A stretch of DNA of 15,478 bases from contig NAOQ01000097.1 in assembly GCA_002751075.1 (NCBI GenBank), positions 67,608 through 83,085 of the forward strand, given 5' to 3'. Under the pieces are notes generated by a model. It was not told where the DNA came from. It was given only the letters and a program-made list of their open reading frames with translations, and did not search any database. The DNA is from Ichthyophonus hoferi. Its lineage: Eukaryota > Opisthokonta > Ichthyosporea > Ichthyophonida > Ichthyophonidae. Every line of letters starts with the position of its first letter. Within the stretch, counting starts at the first letter, position 1. Made by a program: the position numbers and the translations under genes. Shown here piece by piece: positions 1 to 8,500 of this stretch.

Positions 1-40
1 ATGTATGTATGTATGTATGTATGTATGCATGTATATAGGT
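1..40. repeat. (ATGT)n microsatellite at left window edge
   Basis: Six perfect ATGT units and degenerate continuation start at base 1, inside an intron of the KNL1-like gene. Confidence 0.9.
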
Positions 41-86
41 ATATAAGTGTGTATGCACGTATGTAGCTATGTGTATATATATATAC

Positions 87-177
87 CTGCTTCTTGTATA
101 ATAGATAATGCTGGTTTGTCCTTTTTCTCTTCTTCCATTAAGAAAGATTCCCCTTCATCTTCGTCATCCTCCACTTC
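87..177 (-). CDS. KNL1: KNL1-like exon 6, acidic segment
   Basis: The exon has 30 codons and one base: EVEDDEDEGESFLMEEEKKD then KPALSIIQEA. It lies between an ACAACAG acceptor and GTATAT donor. Coding character is clear and the phase fits exon 5 at 1118. No diagnostic motif is present, so its membership in this gene rests on strand, spacing and phase. Confidence 0.65.
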
Positions 178-2827
178 CTGTTGTAAAGGATCTATATATA
201 TATATATGCGCATGTTGTGTGTATGCAGGTATGTGTATATGTGTATTTGTGTATTTTTTAATATGTGCGTAAACTCACATGTGTATGTACATATAGAAAT
301 GTGTCTAAAAAATGTTTGTAAATGTAGTAGAAAAACTGTGTATGGAAGATTATAGTGTACAAGATGATGGAAAAAGCTTCATTGCAAAGAATAAACGCTT
401 CGCGTAAAGGGTAGATAGTTCAGTATTATGTTAGTGTGTGAGTGTATCTCATGCATAGGCCATGATGCATCTATTGCATACCCAGGTATAATTAATATGG
501 TACATATTAAGGAAATGCCTGTAAGTGAGACCCTATGGAAAGGGGTAGGGATGAGAACGACACAATAAAGCAAAAAAAATATATATAAGCGATTAAGATT
601 ACACAAGCACACAGAAGTAGTGATTTGGAAAACAAATATATATGGAGTGCTATCTGAGATTATGGGTGTGTAAGGAAAAAGAAGATGAAGTGCAATAGAT
701 AAAGTGTGTATGCTAAGGTAATCATAAATGCAACAGATTAATGCAAGTAGATAGGACAAAACACGATAATTAAGACAGGGTAATACTAGATAAGAAAACA
801 GTCTGGTAACTGGTGCTTAATAGATTGGTGTGTATTATATTATATTCCATAATTGAATAAATGAGACGAAAGGCAATTACAAACCTCATTAAATCTTCCT
901 ATCAATTTAGTACCAGATAATATATAAATAACAATCTGGGTATCTATCTATTAATCAAATTGTATAGTACAGTACTCTAAAACCATTCAAGAAACACTAA
1001 AGCACAAACTCCCCAATACAAACCAAACATTATATTTATATTATATAACAAAATAATCAAAAACCATCAATAATTAGACTATTTTGCACATATTCAAGCC
1101 ATCCAACATCACCATACCGTCATACCTTTATCCTCTCCAGTCATATCAGGGTCATACAGATCTATCTCAGTTCCATTCAATGAAGAGTGAAGAGGAGACA
1201 AGGGAGTTGGTTCGGGTTCACGGGTGAAATCAATGTCTGATGCTGGCCCAATCATATCATCTGTCACGGACCAACTTCCACGTGGTTTCGGGGAATTATC
1301 TCGCCATTCTTCCGCATTCTTTTCATAGGTCCTGTTGATGTGTCGGTAAAAAATGTTTTACATAGATTAATATATACATCATAATAAAAAATATGAAAAA
1401 TTAAACGAAAAAAAAAAAAAAAAATAAGCACACGTACACACATGAAAATAGAAATTAAATATTAAAACAAATTAAAATTTAAAAAACAGATGAATGAATG
1501 AACACGCATACATAAGAATAGAGAAAAAGTAATGTCAAATATAGCTAAATATAAGTCAGTTGCCAACCTACATATAGGTGAGATAGTTACTAAACAAGCT
1601 GAAATCGATAAGTAAAATGTGGGTTATTAAATATTGCATAAATAAACTTGCCTTGTTTCAAAGTTAACGGCAAAGCTGACTCTCCTGCCTCTCCTGAAAT
1701 AAAGTTCAAAGGGTCAGGCAATGCTTATGGCACATAGTATATAAGAAAGCCAAGGTATACTGTATATACTGGTAAGTGGCAGACACAACTCTATTCGTGT
1801 GTTTGCATTGCATGTATGTATGTATGCATGTATATATGTATGTACGTGTGTATGCATGTGTGTATATATGTATGTATTTATGTATGTATGTATGTATGAT
1901 GTATGTATGTATGTATGTATGTATGTATGTATGTATGTATCTATGTATGTATGTATGTATCTATGTATGTATAGATGTATGTATGTATGTATGTATGTAT
2001 GTAGGTATGTAAGCCTTTTTGCTGGTAGAATCTAACAGAAAAAAACAATCCCAGCATACCCCATTTGCTTACTAGTAACTATGGTAGACAGATATGCCTG
2101 ATTATAAGAGGACAATCTTACCTGCTTTTAGCGTCACCATTATTCGGGTTTGGTTCATTCCCTTTTAATATCTGTGGTGGCGATGGTGTATGAGTATGTA
2201 TATATGCTTATTCCAGTATAGTAGTAGTTTTATCATGGTTTCAATTTCTAGGAGACCTATGCCTAGCTATTTATACTATATAAAATATACCACATCTCAT
2301 AGACTATACATCATATATCCCATATCATATGGCATATACCCTATACCATATACTCTAGACCATCTACCATATACACCATGCACAATGACACTTACTGAAA
2401 TTCTTCGTCTCTTCTTCTTTTTATCTGTAGATCCAACCACTGGTTCTTCAGGGATATTACTCCTATAGGTACAATCACAAGGTTAACAATCATAACAACA
2501 ACAAATACACTATGACAACCACAGAGATAAGAAAATGCATTATGTCGGCTATGTGCATTACATATATATATAATGCTCTTTTATTCCATGGATCATTACA
2601 TTTTTTCGCATAGACATATATCTATTTCTCTATATATGCCTTCTAATACTCTTATTATGTTTTCATTCTTTTTTTTTTTGGCTAAATAACCTCCTTCACA
2701 AATATCCCATAAAAGTGCACGAGCTTTAAAATGGTTGTATTCATTCTTAATGCTGTCCGTACATGCGTAAACACACATATATAATAACTTACTTCCATTG
2801 TTCGGTATCATCAATCAGACCCTCCAT
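87..2827 (-). CDS. KNL1: KNL1-like kinetochore scaffold, N-terminal part (multi-exon, 3' end outside window)
   Basis: Exons in transcript order are 2827-2793, 2462-2396, 2171-2122, 1693-1652, 1331-1118 and 177-87: 166 codons plus one base in one frame. KNL1 (Spc105/Spc7) is the outer-kinetochore scaffold that docks protein phosphatase 1 through N-terminal SILK and RVSF motifs and recruits BUB3-BUB1 through phosphorylated MELT motifs (established knowledge). Visible here are a basic patch KKKKRRR at residues 26-32, SILK at 34-37, RRVSFA with RVSF at 55-58, a MELT-like IDFT at 98-101, a possible DMT at 127-129, then an acidic segment. Human KNL1 has the same order (RRRHSSILK, then SRRVSFA) at nearly the same distance from its start. 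The coiled coil and RWD domains would lie past the left edge and cannot be checked. The alternative is another PP1-binding regulator with both docks. One intron is GC-AG. Confidence 0.72.
178..1117 (-). other. longest intron in window (940 bp), KNL1-like gene
   Basis: This stretch is AT-rich with no exon I can support. A minus-strand open frame at 379-759 is hydrophobic and lacks coding character. A small missed exon cannot be excluded because the donor choice of exon 5 depends on it. Confidence 0.5.
1118..1331 (-). CDS. KNL1: KNL1-like exon 5, MELT-like IDFT
   Basis: One base completes Arg65, then 71 codons follow, including EEWRDNSPKPRGSWSV, ASDIDFTREPEP and YDPDMTGEDKGMT. IDFT fits the hydrophobic-acidic-hydrophobic-Thr form of MELT. 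Two donors compete: GTATGA (exon end 1126) and GTATGG (exon end 1118). Only 1118 joins in frame to the next exon; 1126 would meet a stop unless an unseen exon intervenes. Confidence 0.75.
1408..1424. repeat. A17 homopolymer
   Basis: A run of 17 A on plus is a T17 tract in the transcript, about 76 nt before the acceptor of KNL1-like exon 5. Confidence 0.9.
1652..1693 (-). CDS. KNL1: KNL1-like exon 4, 42-nt exon with RVSF motif and GC donor
   Basis: One base, 13 codons and two bases encode RGRRVSFAVNFET between split Arg codons. RRVSFA is the classical PP1-binding RVxF form found in KNL1, with the Ser that Aurora B phosphorylates in animals. The acceptor is TTTCAG. The donor is AAG|GCAAGT, the usual context of GC-AG introns. 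The exon is 42 nt with equal phases, so skipping keeps the frame. Confidence 0.8.
1811..2011. repeat. (ATGT)n microsatellite, about 200 bp
   Basis: This long, imperfect ATGT/ATCT tetranucleotide tract lies in the intron between exons 3 and 4 of the KNL1-like gene. It reads (ACAT)n in the transcript. Open frames encoding MYVC repeats here are artefacts. Confidence 0.95.
2122..2171 (-). CDS. KNL1: KNL1-like exon 3, ILK of SILK
   Basis: The exon has 16 codons and two bases: ILKGNEPNPNNGDAKS. Joined to exon 2 it completes SILK, one of the two PP1-docking motifs. The acceptor is CACCACAG and the donor GTAAGA. Confidence 0.82.
2284..2380. repeat. degenerate CCATATA-type tandem repeat
   Basis: Diverged units of 7-12 bp built on CATATACC/CCATATAC fill much of the intron just after exon 2 of the KNL1-like gene. 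It looks like an old, mutated minisatellite. Confidence 0.6.
2396..2462 (-). CDS. KNL1: KNL1-like exon 2, basic patch and S of SILK
   Basis: One base completes Lys12, then 22 codons run SNIPEEPVVGSTD to KKKKRRRIS. The final Ser is the first residue of SILK, so the motif is split by a phase-0 intron. The acceptor is CCTATAG and the donor GTAAGT. A basic patch ahead of SILK is also present in human KNL1. Confidence 0.82.
2793..2827 (-). CDS. KNL1: KNL1-like exon 1 (start codon)
   Basis: The ATG at 2827 sits in CACCATGG, a strong Kozak context, and encodes MEGLIDDTEQW plus two bases before GTAAGT. The frame is open upstream to a possible acceptor (TATATGTTCAG) ending at 2869, so the exon may begin at 2868 as 5' UTR or may extend the protein. 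I chose the ATG for its context and because SILK then falls near residue 34. Confidence 0.72.
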
Positions 2828-3348
2828 GGTGCAGTTAGCACTAAGGGGAATCTCTGGCAGAATTATCTGAACATATACATTGACTTGTGAATATAGGTAT
2901 GATGGTATATTATCACCCAGATTATATTGTCAAGTAAATATTATAATGTATCTACTATAAATATAAGAAAGATGGTAGAAGTATATTGAAAAGAACTTGA
3001 CCTGTATTTTGATGTAAATGGAAATAGGGAATGCAAAAAGTTTAATTGGGGATGGGGATTTTATACAATATACATGTTTGCCTGTACTGTAAGGGTATAT
3101 ATATCAGAGTGAATTTTTTTTTTCCAATATACGTAAATGCAAATTGTCCTTTTGGTATATGTAATGATACATATTTCCATTCACTGATCTCCTTGTTCCC
3201 AAAATTGCAATCGCGTATTTCTATGAATATGGGATTTTATGTGTATATAAATAAATTTTTATTTGTCCAAAATTTATTGTTTGTGTACCTTCAAGTTTAT
3301 ATCTTTCTTTATAAGTAATGATATTTTTAATTATTCTAATGTTGTGTT

Positions 3349-3370
3349 TATATATATATATATATATATA
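3349..3370. repeat. (TA)11 repeat
   Basis: A perfect TA dinucleotide run lies in the intergenic region upstream of the KNL1-like gene. Confidence 0.9.
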
Positions 3371-3489
3371 GCATAAAGAAAAAAACATATGGTGTGCCGC
3401 CTTTGCATATAAATATACAGTTACATAGTATTTGACTTGTGTAATATTACAAAATTATTAAAGTACATAAAACAAAATGTAGACATCGT

Positions 3490-4070
3490 CCAATCGTTCT
3501 CAAAGAAAAAAAAAGCGTATCAGAAACTATAGAGAAAGTAAAATGGAACTTGAAATGATACAAACACTAAGGTATTGATTACAAAATATCAATCAGACCA
3601 CGTATACAAAATCGTACCGTGTGAATTTAATATCTGCCGTCTGTGTTTGGTTCAGTTTTACCCAAAAAAGGTTATATCCTTCCTTTACTATAATCTCTTT
3701 TGCTTTTGAGTCTATTGTTAAAGTAAGTTAAATATATTTCCAAGTCTATATCACCAATCGGGTGTTGAGTGAAACTTAAATTTTCATTATTTCTCCTATA
3801 CTTAAATACTCCTCTTAGTTAAACGTCTAAACATATCGAACGATAATCTACTCTAACCGATAATTTACAGATCGCGACCGTTAGGGATTTAAGTTCGCGC
3901 GTTAAACTTATAGCCAATAGATGTCATCTGATAAGAAGTGACTAGGTATTCATTGAAGGAGGGTATTGATTAAATAGCAATCGGCTCTGAACTTGATAAT
4001 TTGGAATTCCAAACATTTTATCCCTGCGATGCGAGAATTAATTAAACGTTTATCTCCTTCACGCGTAAGG
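3490..4070 (-). promoter_or_regulatory. candidate promoter of the KNL1-like gene
   Basis: Three CCAAT pentamers (3490-3494, 3754-3758, 3914-3918, read on plus) lie in the only CpG-bearing patch of the intergenic region. With them are TTCGCGCG at 3894-3901, resembling an E2F site, and ACGCGT at 4061-4066, the MluI cell-cycle box bound by MBF in fungi. G1/S-type regulation would suit a kinetochore gene. The sites are 0.7-1.2 kb from the ATG, so a 5' UTR intron would be needed. This is motif-level evidence only. Confidence 0.25.
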
Positions 4071-4148
4071 GTGCTTAAAGTAACTATAATATAATATAAG
4101 TTAATACAACATAATGTAATATAATACTAAAAACCAAAACATTGATGA

Positions 4149-4184
4149 TATTAATGCTTTTTGTATTAATGCTTTTAGCATTAA
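4149..4184. repeat. short direct repeat with inverted tail
   Basis: TATTAATGCTTTT occurs twice in tandem (from 4149 and 4164), followed by an inverted GCATTAA. It could form a small hairpin. No mobile-element context is visible. Confidence 0.5.
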
Positions 4185-4995
4185 AATGGCTACAGAAAAA
4201 CTATAGAGCTTAATTGTTGCAAGTTTAGAAAGGAGAATTTATATACTAATTTCTTTTTCTTTATTGTTTTTCTTTTCTAATTTTCCTGTCTTTTATTATA
4301 GAGGTATCCAGGTATTCACAGGGACAGAGATATTCTTTATTTATTTATTTTTTTAAAAAAATCGGTACTAACTCATGTCCTGTTTAACTTACATTAACAG
4401 CTTGATTCGAAGCTCAAGTTATAACCCCAGTAAATAAAGCATATTATATTTTTTTTCATCTGCTCGGCTATTTTTTACACTATTCTGGAATCCTTAATTA
4501 CTCACCATTTTATCACATTTAACTTTAGTTTTAAACAACTGTAACAGGTAACTAATAACATCTTTGTAATAGTAGCCAATTTACTTACTTTTGCCAATAT
4601 TTTCCCAATGATTTATGTTCTTGATAATTAGTTCTAATATACTATACTCCTGCAAAACAGCGTACTGGAATCACACAAAAAGCCTCATTGGCCTACAGTT
4701 ATGTAAAGGTAATACATTACTCAAACCATTTTCACAAACGTGAATCCAAGAAAAATTGTATATGCATGAAGACGTTATATTATAAGTACAATAGCAGTCT
4801 ATCTGAAAACAAGATCTCTTAATGTAAACTTTCATTTATTCTTGTAATGTAAATAAAGAGCTACTGCAGGTAACATGTATACAATGGTCACAAATAATTT
4901 ATCTTAGGAGAAGCCAGATATCAAAATAACTAATAATTTAGAAATATTATTTGAGCAATAATAAAATTCTTATTTTGAGGGTTTAAACAAAGTTG

Positions 4996-5001
4996 TTTAT
5001 T
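4996..5001 (-). promoter_or_regulatory. possible SEC16 poly(A) signal
   Basis: The first AATAAA on the minus strand after the SEC16 stop is about 316 nt downstream. A T/G-bearing stretch (TTTGTTTAAACC) follows it. In AT-rich DNA such hexamers occur by chance, so this is only a candidate. Confidence 0.3.
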
Positions 5002-5316
5002 CACTAATATATTTTATGAAACTCTAGTATGGGGCCGGGTAAAACCCATCACTTCGACAACACTGGTGTTATTGATATACTTCATAATAAATATTATAAA
5101 ATTTCAAATGATGTGTATGTTATGTGTATGTATGCTAATCGGTATCAGCACAGAGGATAAAAAATTACCATGATGTAACGGATACTGGTATTGTAAATGT
5201 GATGCAATTACAAGAAATTAAAATATAGTTTAACTAATTGTAAAAATAGCACCTAACATCATATTCTTTACTAGAACTATACTACTACTACTATTTCAAG
5301 ACACATTTATAAGCCT

Positions 5317-5516
5317 TTATGTTGAGGCGGCAAATGGATCTACATAGCGAGATCTGGCGCCTCTCTTCTTCCCCAGTTGTGCTTGATATTTCCTGGCTCC
5401 GCTATCCATTGATGGCAAGGAATCGCCACTCATATCTCGCGAACCAGCAGCACTGACATTTAGAGAATTGCTACCCATGCCCTGCATAGACTGCGAATGT
5501 GGGATACCTGGATTAC
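5317..5516 (-). CDS. SEC16: SEC16 last exon with stop, RSRYVDPF C terminus
   Basis: The exon has 65 codons and a TAA stop. A Ser/Gly/Met-rich stretch is followed by LGKKRGARSRYVDPFAAST. RGARSRYVDPF matches the conserved TRARYVDVLNP motif of animal SEC16A. Here the protein ends four residues after the motif, whereas the human protein continues for roughly 200 more. The acceptor is CCACACAG. Confidence 0.94.
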
Positions 5517-8500
5517 CTGTGTGGGTATGTATGCGGGTGTATAAAGGTTTATGTGGTATGTGTAAGTAATCAAATTGCATATCAATTCTGGCGAAGGAGA
5601 GTGAAAGGAAGGGTGGGTAAATATATAATTATAGTGAGAAACCGACAAAGCATTTCTCCATAGGATAGCAATATAGGATTATTTGGGAAAGAAAAAAACC
5701 AGTGATAGATGAAATAATATAGACCGTGAAGGGGTGTAAGTAGAATATACCAATAGAGGTATGATATAATAAAGAGAGAGAAAGAGAAAAGATAAAAAAC
5801 AAAAAATAATGAATGGAAATGGGCTGGGAAAACGGGAAAAAGGATTAAAATTCAAGTTGAAGAACGAGTGTACCTCCACCTAGCATAGAATCGGTAGGGG
5901 GAGGGGCCAAGACCTCTTCCTGTTCATCATCTCCACCATCCTGTAAAATAAAGCGAATACGCACATACATTGGTTAGGATCAATTATCTAAAAATCAGTC
6001 TCGCAGGCTATATATACAAGATAATTAAGATTAAATAATCAATTATTTATCACATTAGTTCATTATTAAGCTTTAAGAGATATTATTTGCTTTGTATATC
6101 TACATGCATGAACATATAAATGTGTCCAAGTATAATCGATGTACACAAAAATAAAGACTCGAAGACATACATCCACACCTGTATGTCGCCCCTAGTATGT
6201 TAGAATATATGGATCACACTCATGAAAAGAAATCTGGCATACATACATACAAAATATCATACACATTTACATACTACTAATAGTATCATGCGTATAAATA
6301 CGAGCTTCTTAATTTACATATTGAAAAATCTCTACGTACACATATAACATACTCAACCACATACCTTGCCCACCCAGCGCTTTTTAACGGGATCATATAC
6401 TAAGGAGTTCTCCTCACCCATGTGTGCCTGTATATTCAACCGACCATGTTAGTTTCTTGGGTTGGCCCTTGAATATTAATACATTATCTAGCGTCGGAGT
6501 ATGAGTGTAGATAGGTGCTTAAATAATCAAAAGTAGTGGAAGGGATAGCTAGAATAAGAGTACGTATACTAAGAATAGCTAAACTATGCGGTTAAGACAT
6601 TAAAACACTGAAATGGTTACTATTAACAACACCTTGGTCAGTAAGAAGAATGAAAATTGGGATTGGAATTGGACTCAAATAAGAATGAGAACGAGAAAAA
6701 ACAAGAAAACGAAAAGAAAAAAAAACGAAAAACAGAATGAAAATGCACAAAGGTAAGAGATAGGTGTGGTGGGGGGGGGGAAGAACTGAATAGAAGAAGG
6801 AAAGGTTAAAATATATCGAAATTAATCACCTGGGACGGCAACTTTGGCAACCACTTTGTAATAGATGACATCCATCCTAGCCCTCCCTCCTTCTTCTCAT
6901 TTTCATTAACTTTACTGACTTTTTCCTTGGAATCTTTCTCTTCAAACTCTGTATGGATATATTATATATACGGATATGGTAAGTATGTGATGTACGTAAA
7001 TAAGCAGACAATAAGACGTACATCTAACTATTTTTTTGTTGTTTTAAAGCATGAAGGTGTTAGGACAGTTATTTAGCAAGAAGGGAACTAATGTCTGAGC
7101 AAGTACAAATATGAGATACGTACGTGCCCAGGGGTCGGTCTTAACGGTTTCTTTTGGTGGCTCGGACTTGGGAGGCAAGTCATCCTGTTTGTAAGTAAAA
7201 ATATCAATAAATAGTTGTGTAAATGTACATGTAGGTATGTATATGCGTATGTGTGTATGCGTGTATGATGTCTTTTATGTATTTGTACTAAATCTTTGTA
7301 ATAAATACAGTCACAAATGCACAATATAATATTTTCCATTTTCTATGATAAATCACGCTTTCATATAACTTATCAAGAATCGACAAACTTGTAAGCCGAT
7401 GGATAAGTGTTCAAAATACAAAAAACACAAACATGTACATAGGTATTAGTGTCAGACCAACGTACTAAGCCAACTTAGGAGAAAGAGATGAGAAACGATA
7501 GAATAAATAGGGCTGCAAGAGGTGTGATAAATGCAAAGACAAAGCTATTATAGAAAAGGATAAAAGGAAAAAAGGGACCAATAATCTAAACTTGTCATAC
7601 CTTTACACTTGGAGCTGATTGTATGTTAGGCTCTACGTAGCTCTCGGGCTGGTATTGGAAACTCTGGCGGTTGCTCTATATATGTGTGAGATTGTATATG
7701 TAAACAAGCACATCAATAAATAGTGAAAATAAAATATATAAAAAAGTGAAAGCTTGAAGAACAAAAAAAGAAAAGGAAAGTTGTAAATTTTAAATAAAAA
7801 ACTATAGCAATCAATATTGGTAGAATGAACAATTGGGTATAATATGTAAATAATACTAGTATCATGCATGTGATCATTGCAGATGGATTAGTCATAACAA
7901 AATAAAATTTAAATAATAAAGACTCGTATAATCATGCAAAGTATACCGCATCTCCTCCCTTCTCCTCCTCCCTCCTTCCCTTCTCTTTCTTGCCCAATAT
8001 ATTTCGTCAATTCACTGCTTCCAGAGAAAAGGGCAAGCATACTAACTCCGTTTGTGGTCTAAAATAAGGAATGGTATTTCTGAGCAATGATCAATATATA
8101 GTAACTTGCCGTATATTATAAACCGTATTCTATCTCATAGAGCATATAATGCACATACACATAGCCAAATACAATAAATAAACTTACCATGTTTGAAGGA
8201 GGCACGGAATAACCATAGCTATTGTCGTGCTCAGTAGGTGGTGCATCATACACATTCTCTGTATATATCTCTTTCTGTTGCTGGTCACATGTACCCTCAG
8301 TATCCAAGGGCTGGGCTGGATACGCATCCTGGTTATACTGCTCATAGCCACCATCCTCATAACCCATCTGATGGTTGTCTTCCATATATTGCTGTTCGTC
8401 ATTATAACCACCCGCATGTTGCTCACCATAACCCACAGATTGCTCCTGTCCTTCAGGATACCAGTTACCATCGCTACCATACTGACCATCTACGCTAGCC

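Larger units (their letters stand above)
2869..5316. other. intergenic region between SEC16 and the KNL1-like gene
   Basis: I see no coding exon, tRNA or rRNA in this stretch. The longest open frames (for example 3046-3318 plus strand) have no codon bias, no family resemblance and AT-driven residues. It should contain the SEC16 3' UTR on the right and the promoter and any 5' UTR of the KNL1-like gene on the left. Visible landmarks are a TA repeat at 3349-3370, a CpG-bearing patch at about 3836-4066, and degenerate TAATA repeats at about 4086-4130. Confidence 0.6.

Noticed and set aside
47-355. Plus-strand 102-codon open frame
   Set aside because: It overlaps the better-supported minus-strand acidic exon (87-177) and consists largely of ATGT/TATA repeat translation.
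379-759. Minus-strand hydrophobic open frame of 126 codons
   Set aside because: It lies inside the KNL1-like intron, is AT-driven with no motif, and no splice pair fits the gene's phase.
1776-2035. Plus-strand open frames of 78 codons rich in MYVC
   Set aside because: They are translations of the (ATGT)n microsatellite in all three frames, inside an intron of the minus-strand gene.
3046-3318. Plus-strand open frame of 90 codons in the intergenic region
   Set aside because: It is AT-rich with Phe/Tyr/Ile-dominated residues, no domain and no good start context; it is expected by chance.
4399-4420. GCTTGATTCGAAGCTCAAG as a tRNA arm or palindromic element
   Set aside because: The stem is only five bases and no acceptor stem, anticodon arm or Box A surrounds it.
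7947-8014. Possible charged exon (KEKGRREEE-type) in the SEC16 intron after the microexon
   Set aside because: Its plausible acceptor makes the first in-phase codon a stop and the length is not a multiple of three. It is better seen as a purine-rich intronic tract.
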